This document shows, one piece after another, positions 8,058 to 14,885 of a DNA stretch of 16,966 nt. The stretch lies in the NCBI GenBank assembly GCA_011056825.1, contig DSBH01000094.1:1-16966 (forward strand), given 5' to 3'. The position numbers were made by a program, and so were the translations under genes. The stretch's first letter is position 1. Each line of letters starts with the position of its first letter. The notes under the pieces are model-generated. The model was not told where the DNA came from and made no database searches. It saw only the letters and a list, made by a program, of their open reading frames with translations. This DNA is from Deltaproteobacteria bacterium (GTDB taxonomy: Bacteria; Desulfobacterota; Syntrophia; Syntrophales; UBA2210).

Positions 8058-8726
8058 TCACTCCCGGTCAATCGAAAGAACTCGCTGAAACAATGCCGGC
8101 AGTTCGTCCATGGACTCACAGAGATAATCGGGTTGCAGGGCAATGAGTCCTTCCCGGTCCGTCAGACCGTTCAGAAAGGCGCAACTGAGAACGCCCGTGT
8201 TTTTCGCCAGCATGACGTCGTTCACACCGTCGCCTACCACGACGGTCCGTTTCCTGTCGACCGAGTATTCCGCGAGACGGGGCGCTAGCAGGCGTTCATC
8301 AGGTTTCGCGTATGGTTCCGAATCCTTGCACACGATTTCCTCAAAATACTCCTCTATGTTCAATCCCTCCGCAATTTTCAGCGTGTAGGCCTTTCTCTTG
8401 TTGGTAACGATAATTTTTCTCGTTCCCCGAAAATGTTCCAACATCCGCCGCACTCCCGGATGGAGATTCGTGGTGTCGAGAAGATGCTCCCAGTAATACG
8501 CGGAAAATATTTCCAGAACCTGCGGCGCCAGTGCGGCGTGTTCCTGACCGAGTGCCCGCTCGACCAGGGTGCCGATTCCGTCGCCGATAAAACCGCGAAT
8601 TTCTTCCTCACGGCGGACGGGAAGACCCGTTTCCGCCAAAGCGTGGTTGACGGCTGCCGCAAGATCACGGCCCGAACTGACCAGCGTACCGTCGAAATCA
8701 AAAACCATGAGATCAATTTCGGTCAT
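8058..8726 (-). CDS. HAD-family hydrolase, phosphoglycolate phosphatase-like
   Basis: This 222-residue protein is a HAD phosphatase with a helical cap. Motif I is FDFDGTL at 9-15 (nucleophile Asp10, acid Asp12), motif II is TNK at 108-110, motif III is Lys141 in AKPD, and motif IV is GDGVND at 165-170. This arrangement is that of the Gph/PGP group, which removes 2-phosphoglycolate, but related enzymes hydrolyse other small phosphates, so the substrate is not certain. The start ATG follows GGGAG at good spacing. It is the first gene after the promoter at 8767-8794, and so probably leads the minus-strand operon. Confidence 0.88.
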   Translation of the reverse strand: MTEIDLMVFDFDGTLVSSGRDLAAAVNHALAETGLPVRREEEIRGFIGDGIGTLVERALGQEHAALAPQVLEIFSAYYWEHLLDTTNLHPGVRRMLEHFRGTRKIIVTNKRKAYTLKIAEGLNIEEYFEEIVCKDSEPYAKPDERLLAPRLAEYSVDRKRTVVVGDGVNDVMLAKNTGVLSCAFLNGLTDREGLIALQPDYLCESMDELPALFQRVLSIDRE

Positions 8727-8766
8727 TCACATCTTCTCCCGGGTTATTGTTTCCTTTTATTCATGT

Positions 8767-8794
8767 AATATAGCAACTCAATCCGACCTGACAA
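8767..8794 (-). promoter_or_regulatory. Sigma-70-type promoter for the minus-strand operon
   Basis: On the minus strand, TTGTCA (8789-8794) is followed after 16 bases by TATATT (8767-8772), a close match to the -35 and -10 consensus. It lies about 40 bases before the HAD phosphatase start codon, so the leader is short. It is the only clear minus-strand promoter I see before the operon. Confidence 0.65.
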
Positions 8795-8901
8795 GGTGTT
8801 TTAGCGAAAAGAAGGCCGGGCGTCTGCACCATCTCTTTTATTTGATTCGACGTTTCATACTGTAAGACCCTTGAAGAACCTTACAAATCAGGAATGTCGT
8901 C

Positions 8902-8939
8902 ATACCGGCGAATACCCTTGCGGGCACACGGGCCGGTAT
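8902..8939. repeat. REP-like palindrome
   Basis: ATACCGGC at 8902-8909 pairs with GCCGGTAT at 8932-8939, enclosing a second small stem, CCC/GGG (8915-8917/8922-8924). The flank GTCATACCGGCGAA strongly resembles the dispersed GTCATTCCGGCGAA-type extragenic palindromes found in many proteobacterial genomes. It sits in non-coding DNA, as such elements usually do. Only one copy is in the window, so its repetitive nature is inferred. Confidence 0.55.
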
Positions 8940-9035
8940 CCGGATTCAAAGACCTCACTGCAACGTTCCATACTGATGACTCGATATCGTGCTCTGCAGA
9001 CAATCACTCGCGGATTCCGGGGGAGCAAGGTTCCG

Positions 9036-9065
9036 TTGACAATCGTCACGGCTTCGTGGTAAGGG
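9036..9065 (+). promoter_or_regulatory. Possible promoter for the panG-panB unit or a leader RNA
   Basis: TTGACA at 9036-9041 is a perfect -35 hexamer. The best -10 candidate is TAAGGG at 9060-9065 after 18 bases, which is weak. A transcript from here would meet the terminator at 9144-9172 after about 100 nt, before the coding start at 9200. Confidence 0.3.
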
Positions 9066-9143
9066 ATTGCCCATGTCATAGCTTGGATCCCTCGAGGGAC
9101 TGAGACGAACGGTTACACAGCCACGCATTCCGGAGGCACCAAC

Positions 9144-9172
9144 CCTTCCGACATCAGTCCGAAGGTTTTTTT
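9144..9172 (+). terminator. Intrinsic terminator just upstream of the DUF2520 gene
   Basis: CCTTC (9144-9148) pairs with GAAGG (9161-9165). After one C-C mismatch, GAC (9150-9152) pairs with GTC (9157-9159) around an ATCA loop, and seven T residues follow (9166-9172). It ends 27 bases before the coding start and faces the same way as the gene. No recognised gene precedes it on this strand. CGGAGG at 9131-9136 could pair instead with CCTTCCG at 9144-9150, giving a mutually exclusive antiterminator-like fold. Confidence 0.75.
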
Positions 9173-9199
9173 ATGGCCCCGGCGCTGCGGAGACGAAAC

Positions 9200-10084
9200 A
9201 TGGGAAAAGAAGCCATCGCGATTATAGGCACCGGCAAGGTAGGCACGGCAATCGGCTGTCTCCTCAAATCCGTCGGGTACACCGTCACCGCTCTTGCCGA
9301 TATTTCTAAAACCGCACTTGAACAGGGAAACCGCCTCACGGGCGGACGAACTTTTACCGACCCCGTCCGGGCGGCCGAACTGGCCGACACCATTTTTATC
9401 ACCACTGTGGATGACCAGATCAGACGCGTCTGCAGTTACCTCGCTGAAGAAGGCGTCCTCGGACCGGGCAAACGAGTGGTCCACATGAGCGGCGCGGGAG
9501 GCCTCGACCTCCTGAACCCGGCACGCGCAGCCGGAGCACGCGTTGCCTGCATACACCCGCTTCAGTCATTCGCCGATCTTGATGGCAGTATTCGGTCCAT
9601 TCCGGGAAGCACCTTTGCCGTCACGGCCGAGGATGAAATCCGCGATTGGGCGCTTCAGGTGGTTCACGACCTGGGCGGCGTCTCATTTTTTCTGCCTGAC
9701 GAAGACAAGCCGCTGTATCACGCCGCCGCCTGTTTCGCTTCCAACTATCTTGTTTCACTAATGAATATTGTCGTTTCTCTGTACGGGACGCTCGGCCTCG
9801 ATTCGAAAGAAGCGGTCAGGGCCGTTTTGCCGCTGGTACAGGGAACAATCGATAATATCGCGAAAAACGGCGTCGATGGCGCTCTGACGGGCCCGATCGT
9901 CCGGGGAGACGTTATGACGGTCCGGAGTCACCTGAATATTCTCGCCGAGAAGGCGCCGGAAACGTTGCCGCTGTACCGGGAGCTGGGTCGCGGCGCCCTC
10001 GGCATCGCCGTAAAAAACAGGCGCATTTCCGAAGAAAAGTCAGCGGAATTAGATGCGCTTCTGAAAGGAGATGGTCTGAAATGA
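9200..10084 (+). CDS. Rossmann/DUF2520 protein, probable PanG-type ketopantoate reductase
   Basis: The 294-residue protein starts with a Rossmann nucleotide-binding fold (GTGKVG at 10-15) and continues with the DUF2520 helical domain. Conserved-looking blocks are HPLQSF at 119-124, YHAAACFASNYL at 173-184 and LTGPIVRGD at 229-237. As I recall, the Francisella ketopantoate reductase PanG belongs to this Rossmann-DUF2520 group. The gene overlaps panB by four bases (ATGA), so a role in reducing the PanB product to pantoate fits well, but this remains inference. An upstream ATG at 9173 touches the terminator T-run. I chose the ATG at 9200, which has GGAG seven bases before it and gives the normal Rossmann start. 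Confidence 0.85.
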   Translation: MGKEAIAIIGTGKVGTAIGCLLKSVGYTVTALADISKTALEQGNRLTGGRTFTDPVRAAELADTIFITTVDDQIRRVCSYLAEEGVLGPGKRVVHMSGAGGLDLLNPARAAGARVACIHPLQSFADLDGSIRSIPGSTFAVTAEDEIRDWALQVVHDLGGVSFFLPDEDKPLYHAAACFASNYLVSLMNIVVSLYGTLGLDSKEAVRAVLPLVQGTIDNIAKNGVDGALTGPIVRGDVMTVRSHLNILAEKAPETLPLYRELGRGALGIAVKNRRISEEKSAELDALLKGDGLK

Positions 10085-10896
10085 GTAAAGAGGGAAAGGC
10101 GCGCGCCGTCACGAAGATGACCATTCTTGACAAGAAAAAACACGGTGAAAAGATCACCATGCTCACCGCCTATGACTATTCAACGGCCGCCATGATGGAC
10201 GAGGTGGGCGTCGACATGATACTCGTGGGTGACTCGCTGGGCAATGTTGTGCTCGGATACGACAACACCATCCCCGTCACCATGGAGGACATGATCCACC
10301 ACACCAGTGCCGTGACGCGCGGCGCCAAGCGCCTCATGGTCATCGCCGACATGCCATTCATGTCATACCAGGCATCGGTGGAAAGCGCCCTGGAAAACGC
10401 GGGACGCCTCATGAAAGAAGCGGGCGCACACGGCGTCAAGGTCGAGGGAGGCCGCGAGATCGTCGAAGCGGTTCAACGAATGACCGCGTCGGGCATTCCC
10501 GTCGTCGGTCACCTGGGGCTGACCCCGCAGTCGATTCACCAGATGGGGGGCTTCAGGATGCAGGGGAAAACCGAAGAGGCGGCGCTCCGCATCAAGGAAG
10601 ACGCCTTTCTTCTCCAGGAAGCTGGCGCATTCGCGATCGTCCTCGAAGCGGTACCGGCGGCGCTGGCGGGAGAAATCACCGAAAGTCTGGCCATACCGAC
10701 CATCGGCATCGGCGCCGGACCGCAGTGCGACGGGCAGGTGCTGGTGGTCAACGACCTGCTCGGCATGTACGAAAAATTTACGCCGAAATTCGTCAAGAAA
10801 TACGCCGACCTGGCGGGAACGATGAAAAAAGCCTTCCGCGAGTACTGCGACGAGGTCAAAGACGGCACGTTCCCCGGACCGGAACATTACTCGTAG
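10081..10896 (+). CDS. panB: 3-methyl-2-oxobutanoate hydroxymethyltransferase
   Basis: PanB transfers a hydroxymethyl group from 5,10-methylene-tetrahydrofolate to 2-oxoisovalerate to form ketopantoate, the first committed step to pantothenate and CoA. The 271-residue length is normal. Family motifs are VGDSLG at 49-54, ADMPF at 89-93, GHLGLTPQ at 143-150 and the catalytic-region Glu189 in IVLEAVP. AAGGAG lies ten bases before the ATG. It overlaps the DUF2520 gene; panC and panD are not in the window. Its folate cofactor links it to the folP gene on the opposite strand. No terminator is evident after it, but adk has its own promoter. Confidence 0.97.
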   Translation: MSKEGKARAVTKMTILDKKKHGEKITMLTAYDYSTAAMMDEVGVDMILVGDSLGNVVLGYDNTIPVTMEDMIHHTSAVTRGAKRLMVIADMPFMSYQASVESALENAGRLMKEAGAHGVKVEGGREIVEAVQRMTASGIPVVGHLGLTPQSIHQMGGFRMQGKTEEAALRIKEDAFLLQEAGAFAIVLEAVPAALAGEITESLAIPTIGIGAGPQCDGQVLVVNDLLGMYEKFTPKFVKKYADLAGTMKKAFREYCDEVKDGTFPGPEHYS

Positions 10897-10952
10897 CGAC
10901 GTCGAACGGGATCGGCCGGGTGGTCCGGGAACGCCCCGCCGCACTATTTTTC

Positions 10953-10981
10953 TTGCCCTTTGTTGAATAATTTCTTATAAG
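10953..10981 (+). promoter_or_regulatory. Sigma-70-type promoter for adk
   Basis: TTGCCC at 10953-10958 and TATAAG at 10976-10981 are separated by 17 bases. The -10 end is 45 bases before the adk ATG, and a strong ribosome-binding site, AAGGAG, follows at six bases from the start. This suggests that adk is transcribed independently of panB. Confidence 0.65.
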
Positions 10982-11026
10982 AGGGCACCTTTTCGGCTCG
11001 ATTACTTTTATCGAAAGGAGTCCTTC

Positions 11027-11698
11027 ATGAATATTATTATTTTCGGCCCCAACGGGAGCGGCAAAGGAACCCAGGGAGCAATCATCCAGCAGAAATTCAA
11101 CGTTCCCCACATTGAAACGGGCGTCATCTTCAGGCAGAACATCAAGGGAGGCACGGAGCTGGGAAACAAGGCAAAGACCTATATCGACAAAGGTGAACTG
11201 GTTCCCGACGAGATCACTATTCCCATGATCCTCAACCGCATCAAGGAAGCGGACTGCTCCGGCGGATGGCTTCTCGACGGGTTTCCCCGGAACCTGGCCC
11301 AGGCCGAAGCCATGTACGAAGCTCTCACGAAGGAGAATATCCCCCTGGATTATGTGATCGAAATCCAGCTTGACCGCGGGATCGCGAAGAATCGCATCAT
11401 GGGACGCCGTCTGTGCGTAAACGACAACAACCATCCCAATAATATTTACATTGACGCGATCAAGCCGGTTGAAAAGGACGGCACGTTCGTCTGCCGCGTC
11501 TGCGGCGGAGAGCTTTCCACCCGCGCCGACGATCAGGACGAAGCGGCCATCGACAAGCGGCACAACATATACTATGATACAGAAAGCGGGACGATGGCGG
11601 CCATTAATTATTTCAAGGAGCGGGTCAACGTCATCAGCGTCGACGGCAGCCCGGGAGTAAAGGAAGTATCGGAGGATTTGCTGAAGAAACTCGGCTAG
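11027..11698 (+). CDS. adk: Adenylate kinase with cysteine-containing LID
   Basis: Adk interconverts ATP + AMP and 2 ADP. The 223-residue protein has the P-loop GPNGSGKGT at 7-15 (Asn where Pro, Ala or similar is usual), the AMP-site segment ending at Arg36, and DGFPRN at 84-89. The LID (about 128-183) is unusual. It has Cys130 followed by NNHPNNIYIDAIKP, then the pair Cys156-x-x-Cys159, and RADDQDE at 166-172. Three cysteines and nearby acidic residues could form a zinc site, but the spacing differs from the classic four-ligand zinc LID. I recall similar LIDs in Desulfovibrio-type adenylate kinases. Confidence 0.95.
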   Translation: MNIIIFGPNGSGKGTQGAIIQQKFNVPHIETGVIFRQNIKGGTELGNKAKTYIDKGELVPDEITIPMILNRIKEADCSGGWLLDGFPRNLAQAEAMYEALTKENIPLDYVIEIQLDRGIAKNRIMGRRLCVNDNNHPNNIYIDAIKPVEKDGTFVCRVCGGELSTRADDQDEAAIDKRHNIYYDTESGTMAAINYFKERVNVISVDGSPGVKEVSEDLLKKLG

Positions 11699-11723
11699 TA
11701 TCCTCACTTTCTACCAGACAACA

Positions 11724-11755
11724 AAAGCCTTCCCTTTTACCGGAAGGCTTTTTTT
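11724..11755 (+). terminator. Intrinsic terminator after adk
   Basis: A perfect 10-bp stem, AAAGCCTTCC (11724-11733) with GGAAGGCTTT (11742-11751), encloses an 8-base loop and ends in a seven-T run (11749-11755). It lies 26 bases after the adk stop and only 15 bases before the lepA start codon. Confidence 0.9.
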
Positions 11756-11770
11756 CTCGAAAGCAGCTTC

Positions 11771-13567
11771 ATGGACAGTATTCGCAATTTCAGCATCATC
11801 GCTCATATCGATCACGGAAAGTCCACCCTGGCGGACCGGATGATCCAGCTCGCGGGTCTTACCAACAGCCGTACGTTCAGGGACCAGATTCTCGACACCA
11901 TGGACATAGAACGTGAGCGGGGCATTACCATTAAAAGCCAGGCAATTACACTCCCCTACCGTGCGCAGGACGGCGGAACCTATTACCTGAACCTCATCGA
12001 CACCCCTGGACACGTGGATTTTTCCTATGAAGTGTCACGTTCGCTGGCATCCTGCGAGGGCGTTGTGCTCCTGGTCGACGCCGCCCAGGGCGTGCAGGCC
12101 CAAACCCTGGCCAATCTCTATCTGGCCATGGAACACGACCTGGAGATCATTCCCGTCATCAACAAGATCGATCTTCCCGCCGCCGACACGGAAAGAGTCA
12201 TGGAACAGATCGAGAACGAACTCGGGCTCGATCCCTTCGGCAGCATTCTTTGCTCGGCCAAGGAAGGCACCGGCGTTTCCGACATCATGGAAGCGATAGT
12301 GCAGCGGATTCCCCCGCCCCGGGGAGATGCCGACAAGCCCCTGTCGGCGCTTATTTTCGACGCCCAGTATGATGCCTTCCGGGGAACGGTTGTCTTTTGC
12401 CGAGTATTCGACGGGATTATGAAAGCAGGGCAGGCCGTCCGTTTCATGCACAACGATACCGTCTATCGCGTCGAGGAAGTCGGCCGTTTTTCACTGGTGC
12501 GCGAAAAGAAAGAACAACTCGAAGCGGGTGATGTCGGATACCTTATCGCCGGCATCAAGAACGTCGCCGACGTTTCCGTGGGTGACACCATCACCGACGA
12601 CCGCCGCCCCTGCGCGGCGCCCTTGCCTGGATTCAAGGAGGCAAAGCCGGTGGTCTTCGCATCCATCTATCCCATAGCCTCCGACGATTACGAAGAACTG
12701 GTCGTCGCGCTGGAAAAGTACAAGCTCAACGACGCCTCCTTTACCTACCAGAAGGATTCGTCGGTCGCGCTCGGCCAGGGGTTCCGCTGCGGGTTTCTGG
12801 GCCTTCTGCACCTTGATATCGTCCAGGAACGGCTTGAACGGGAGTACGACCTTTCTATTATTCTTTCCGTGCCCAGCGTCCGTTACCGCTTCATCCTGAA
12901 AAACGGCGAAACAGTCTACATTGAAAACCCGGCCCACTATCCGGAGTCCATGTCCATCGAAAAAGCCGAAGAACCCTACATTCGGGCCACCATGATGTTC
13001 CCCGAGCAATACCTGGGAGCGGTCATGAAGCTCTGCATCGACCGCCGGGGCGAGAACTCGCATATCAACTATCCCAGTCCCGAACGGGTTGAGTTACAGT
13101 TCGAACTTCCCCTTTCAAGCGTGATTTACGATTTCTACGACAGCCTCAAGTCGCTGACCCAGGGCTACGGGTCCTTCGATTACGACATCATCGACTACCG
13201 GGAAAGCGACCTTGTCCTGCTCGACATTCTGGTAAACGGCGAAAAAGTAGACGCACTCTCCCAGATCGTGAACCGCGCAGTGGCCCGGGAACGGGCGCTG
13301 AACACATGCGAACGCCTCAAGGAAGAAATTCCCCGGCAGATGTTCAAAATCGCCATTCAGGGAGCCGTCGGGGGCGAGATCATCGCCCGGACGACTATTT
13401 CGGCCTTCCGCAAGGACGTGACCGCCAAGTGTTACGGCGGCGACATCACCCGGAAGAGAAAATTGCTGGAAAAACAAAAAAAGGGTAAAAAACGGATGAA
13501 AATGGTTGGTTCCGTGTCGATTCCCCAGAGCGCCTTCGTGTCGGTGCTCAAGTCAGACAAGGGCTGA
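11771..13567 (+). CDS. lepA: Elongation factor 4 (LepA GTPase)
   Basis: LepA is a ribosome-binding GTPase related to EF-G, implicated in translation under stress and in initiation or 30S assembly. The 598-residue protein is of usual length. G-domain motifs are HIDHGKST at 12-19, DTPGH at 77-81 and NKID at 131-134. The family-specific C-terminal domain ends with a basic KKGKKRMK stretch and a PQSAF block. The N-terminus (MDSIRNFSIIAHIDHG) fits the family, so the start is secure even though no Shine-Dalgarno sequence is visible. The adk terminator lies 15 bases upstream, leaving no room for a normal promoter after it. Confidence 0.97.
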   Translation: MDSIRNFSIIAHIDHGKSTLADRMIQLAGLTNSRTFRDQILDTMDIERERGITIKSQAITLPYRAQDGGTYYLNLIDTPGHVDFSYEVSRSLASCEGVVLLVDAAQGVQAQTLANLYLAMEHDLEIIPVINKIDLPAADTERVMEQIENELGLDPFGSILCSAKEGTGVSDIMEAIVQRIPPPRGDADKPLSALIFDAQYDAFRGTVVFCRVFDGIMKAGQAVRFMHNDTVYRVEEVGRFSLVREKKEQLEAGDVGYLIAGIKNVADVSVGDTITDDRRPCAAPLPGFKEAKPVVFASIYPIASDDYEELVVALEKYKLNDASFTYQKDSSVALGQGFRCGFLGLLHLDIVQERLEREYDLSIILSVPSVRYRFILKNGETVYIENPAHYPESMSIEKAEEPYIRATMMFPEQYLGAVMKLCIDRRGENSHINYPSPERVELQFELPLSSVIYDFYDSLKSLTQGYGSFDYDIIDYRESDLVLLDILVNGEKVDALSQIVNRAVARERALNTCERLKEEIPRQMFKIAIQGAVGGEIIARTTISAFRKDVTAKCYGGDITRKRKLLEKQKKGKKRMKMVGSVSIPQSAFVSVLKSDKG

Positions 13568-13638
13568 AGGCACTATACCTTTCCCCGCATTTTTCTTTTA
13601 CACAATGGAGAAAGTACGGGGTGGCGGGAGGTTCTGCC

Positions 13639-14769
13639 ATGATACCGGACAATAATACAAGCACCCTGCCCGGCCTTTACATTCATGTTCCTTTCTGCGT
13701 TACCAAGTGTCCTTACTGCAACTTTTATTCCGTGACGGACCGGTCGGCGATTCCCTCCTGGATCAACGCCCTGCGTCGGGAAATGAACTGGTACAAAGGC
13801 GAATTCGAACATTTCGATACGGTTTATCTCGGCGGCGGGACGCCGTCGGTTCTCTCGCCGAACGAGCTTGCGGCTGTTCTCGACGGCGCGTACGAAGCTT
13901 TCACCATCTCGGGCGACTGCGAAGTCACCATCGAGGCAAATCCCGGCGACATCGATGAGGATTTTCTGTCAGTCCTGCGCGATACCCCCGTCAACCGCGT
14001 CAACCTGGGGGTACAGTCCTTCGACGACACGGTTCTGGCATACCTCGGACGGCGGCACGATTCCGAAGACTGCCGGACATCGATAAATCTTTTAAGAAAC
14101 AGCGGTTACGACAACATCGGCCTCGATTTAATCTACGCCGTACCGGGGCAATCAATGAAATCATGGAAGGTCACCCTGGAAGAAGCGTTGCGCTGGAAGC
14201 CGGAACACCTTTCCTGCTACGAGTTGACCCTGGAGACCGGCACGCCGATGGGTCGGCGGTTCGCCGACGGCGACGTGGAACTTCCCGGTGAGGATGAACG
14301 GTACGATTTCTTCATGACCACTTCGGAACGCCTGGAAAAGGATGGCTACATTCATTACGAAGTGTCGAACTTCGCCCGGCGGGAAATGTTTCGATCGAGG
14401 CACAACATGAAATACTGGAATCACGTGACGTACCTTGGTCTGGGACCGTCCGCCCATTCTTTTTCGGGTAACCGGCGCTGGTGGAACCACGCCTCGCTCG
14501 AGCGCTATATTTCCGATCTCGAACAAAACCGGCGCCCCGTGGAAGAAACGGAAATTCTCACCGACAGGGACCTGCGACTGGAACGCGTCTTTTTGGGACT
14601 GAGAACAATAGAAGGAATAAGCTCGAGCGACCCAGTTCTGCTTGAACCGCCGGGAAGCGATATACTTCGGCAATGCCTCGCCGACGGCCTGCTCGAACGC
14701 AGGGCCGGCAGGATCGTGCCCACCCGCCGCGGCCTCGCCCTGGCCGACCAACTGGCGGTTTTGCTGTAA
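13639..14769 (+). CDS. hemW: Radical SAM heme chaperone HemW
   Basis: HemW is the HemN-like radical SAM protein that carries heme to target proteins and is not itself a coproporphyrinogen oxidase. The 376-residue protein has the cluster motif CVTKCPYC (Cys20, Cys24, Cys27), followed by NFY rather than the CxC form of true HemN. It then has GGGTPS and EANPGD, and, further on, the HemW heme-binding hallmark HNxxYW as HNMKYW. An in-frame GTG at 13621 exists, but the ATG at 13639 has GGGAGG six bases upstream and is the better start. It follows lepA by 71 bases; lepA-hemW is a common pairing. Confidence 0.94.
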   Translation: MIPDNNTSTLPGLYIHVPFCVTKCPYCNFYSVTDRSAIPSWINALRREMNWYKGEFEHFDTVYLGGGTPSVLSPNELAAVLDGAYEAFTISGDCEVTIEANPGDIDEDFLSVLRDTPVNRVNLGVQSFDDTVLAYLGRRHDSEDCRTSINLLRNSGYDNIGLDLIYAVPGQSMKSWKVTLEEALRWKPEHLSCYELTLETGTPMGRRFADGDVELPGEDERYDFFMTTSERLEKDGYIHYEVSNFARREMFRSRHNMKYWNHVTYLGLGPSAHSFSGNRRWWNHASLERYISDLEQNRRPVEETEILTDRDLRLERVFLGLRTIEGISSSDPVLLEPPGSDILRQCLADGLLERRAGRIVPTRRGLALADQLAVLL

Positions 14770-14885
14770 GCTGTTATGTGGATTTTCCTGGCCGCGACAC
14801 GCCGGAATACTATAAGAAACCTGGTCGGGGTCGGAGAATAACAGAACAAAATTTTTATATAGTGATAAAACTCACGCCGCCGCGG
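14770..14885. other. Convergent spacer between hemW and the acyltransferase-hydrolase
   Basis: This 116-bp gap separates two converging genes. CTGTTAT at 14771-14777 is repeated inverted at 14838-14844, but the loop is 60 bases, so I do not call a terminator. The stretch near 14845-14870 is AT-rich. No other signal is seen. Confidence 0.4.

Larger units (their letters stand above)
8727..9199. other. Divergent intergenic region
   Basis: This 473-bp spacer separates two divergent transcription units, much longer than the other gaps in the window. It contains the minus-strand promoter, a REP-like palindrome at 8902-8939, a possible plus-strand promoter near 9036, a 12-base palindrome TCCCTCGAGGGA at 9088-9099, and an intrinsic terminator at 9144-9172. 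Short reading frames within it lack ribosome-binding sites or recognisable sequence. The terminator points to either a small RNA gene or an attenuated leader. Confidence 0.6.

Noticed and set aside
8871..9103. Two overlapping small plus-strand frames in the divergent spacer
   Set aside because: They cross the REP-like palindrome, have no ribosome-binding site and no recognisable sequence.
9041..9172. Known riboswitch or T-box in the leader of the pantoate genes
   Set aside because: I could not find the conserved T-box sequence or the core of any riboswitch I know; only the attenuator-like geometry is supported.
9113..9556. Minus-strand 147-codon frame opposite the DUF2520 gene
   Set aside because: It is antisense to a well-supported coding region and crosses its terminator; no motifs.
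13598..13655. Small leader frame starting at an ATG just before hemW
   Set aside because: It overlaps the hemW ribosome-binding site and start, has no ribosome-binding site of its own, and looks incidental.
14771..14844. Inverted pair CTGTTAT/ATAACAG between hemW and the convergent gene, as a shared terminator
   Set aside because: The loop is 60 bases and no T-run follows; a 7-base match at this distance is expected by chance.
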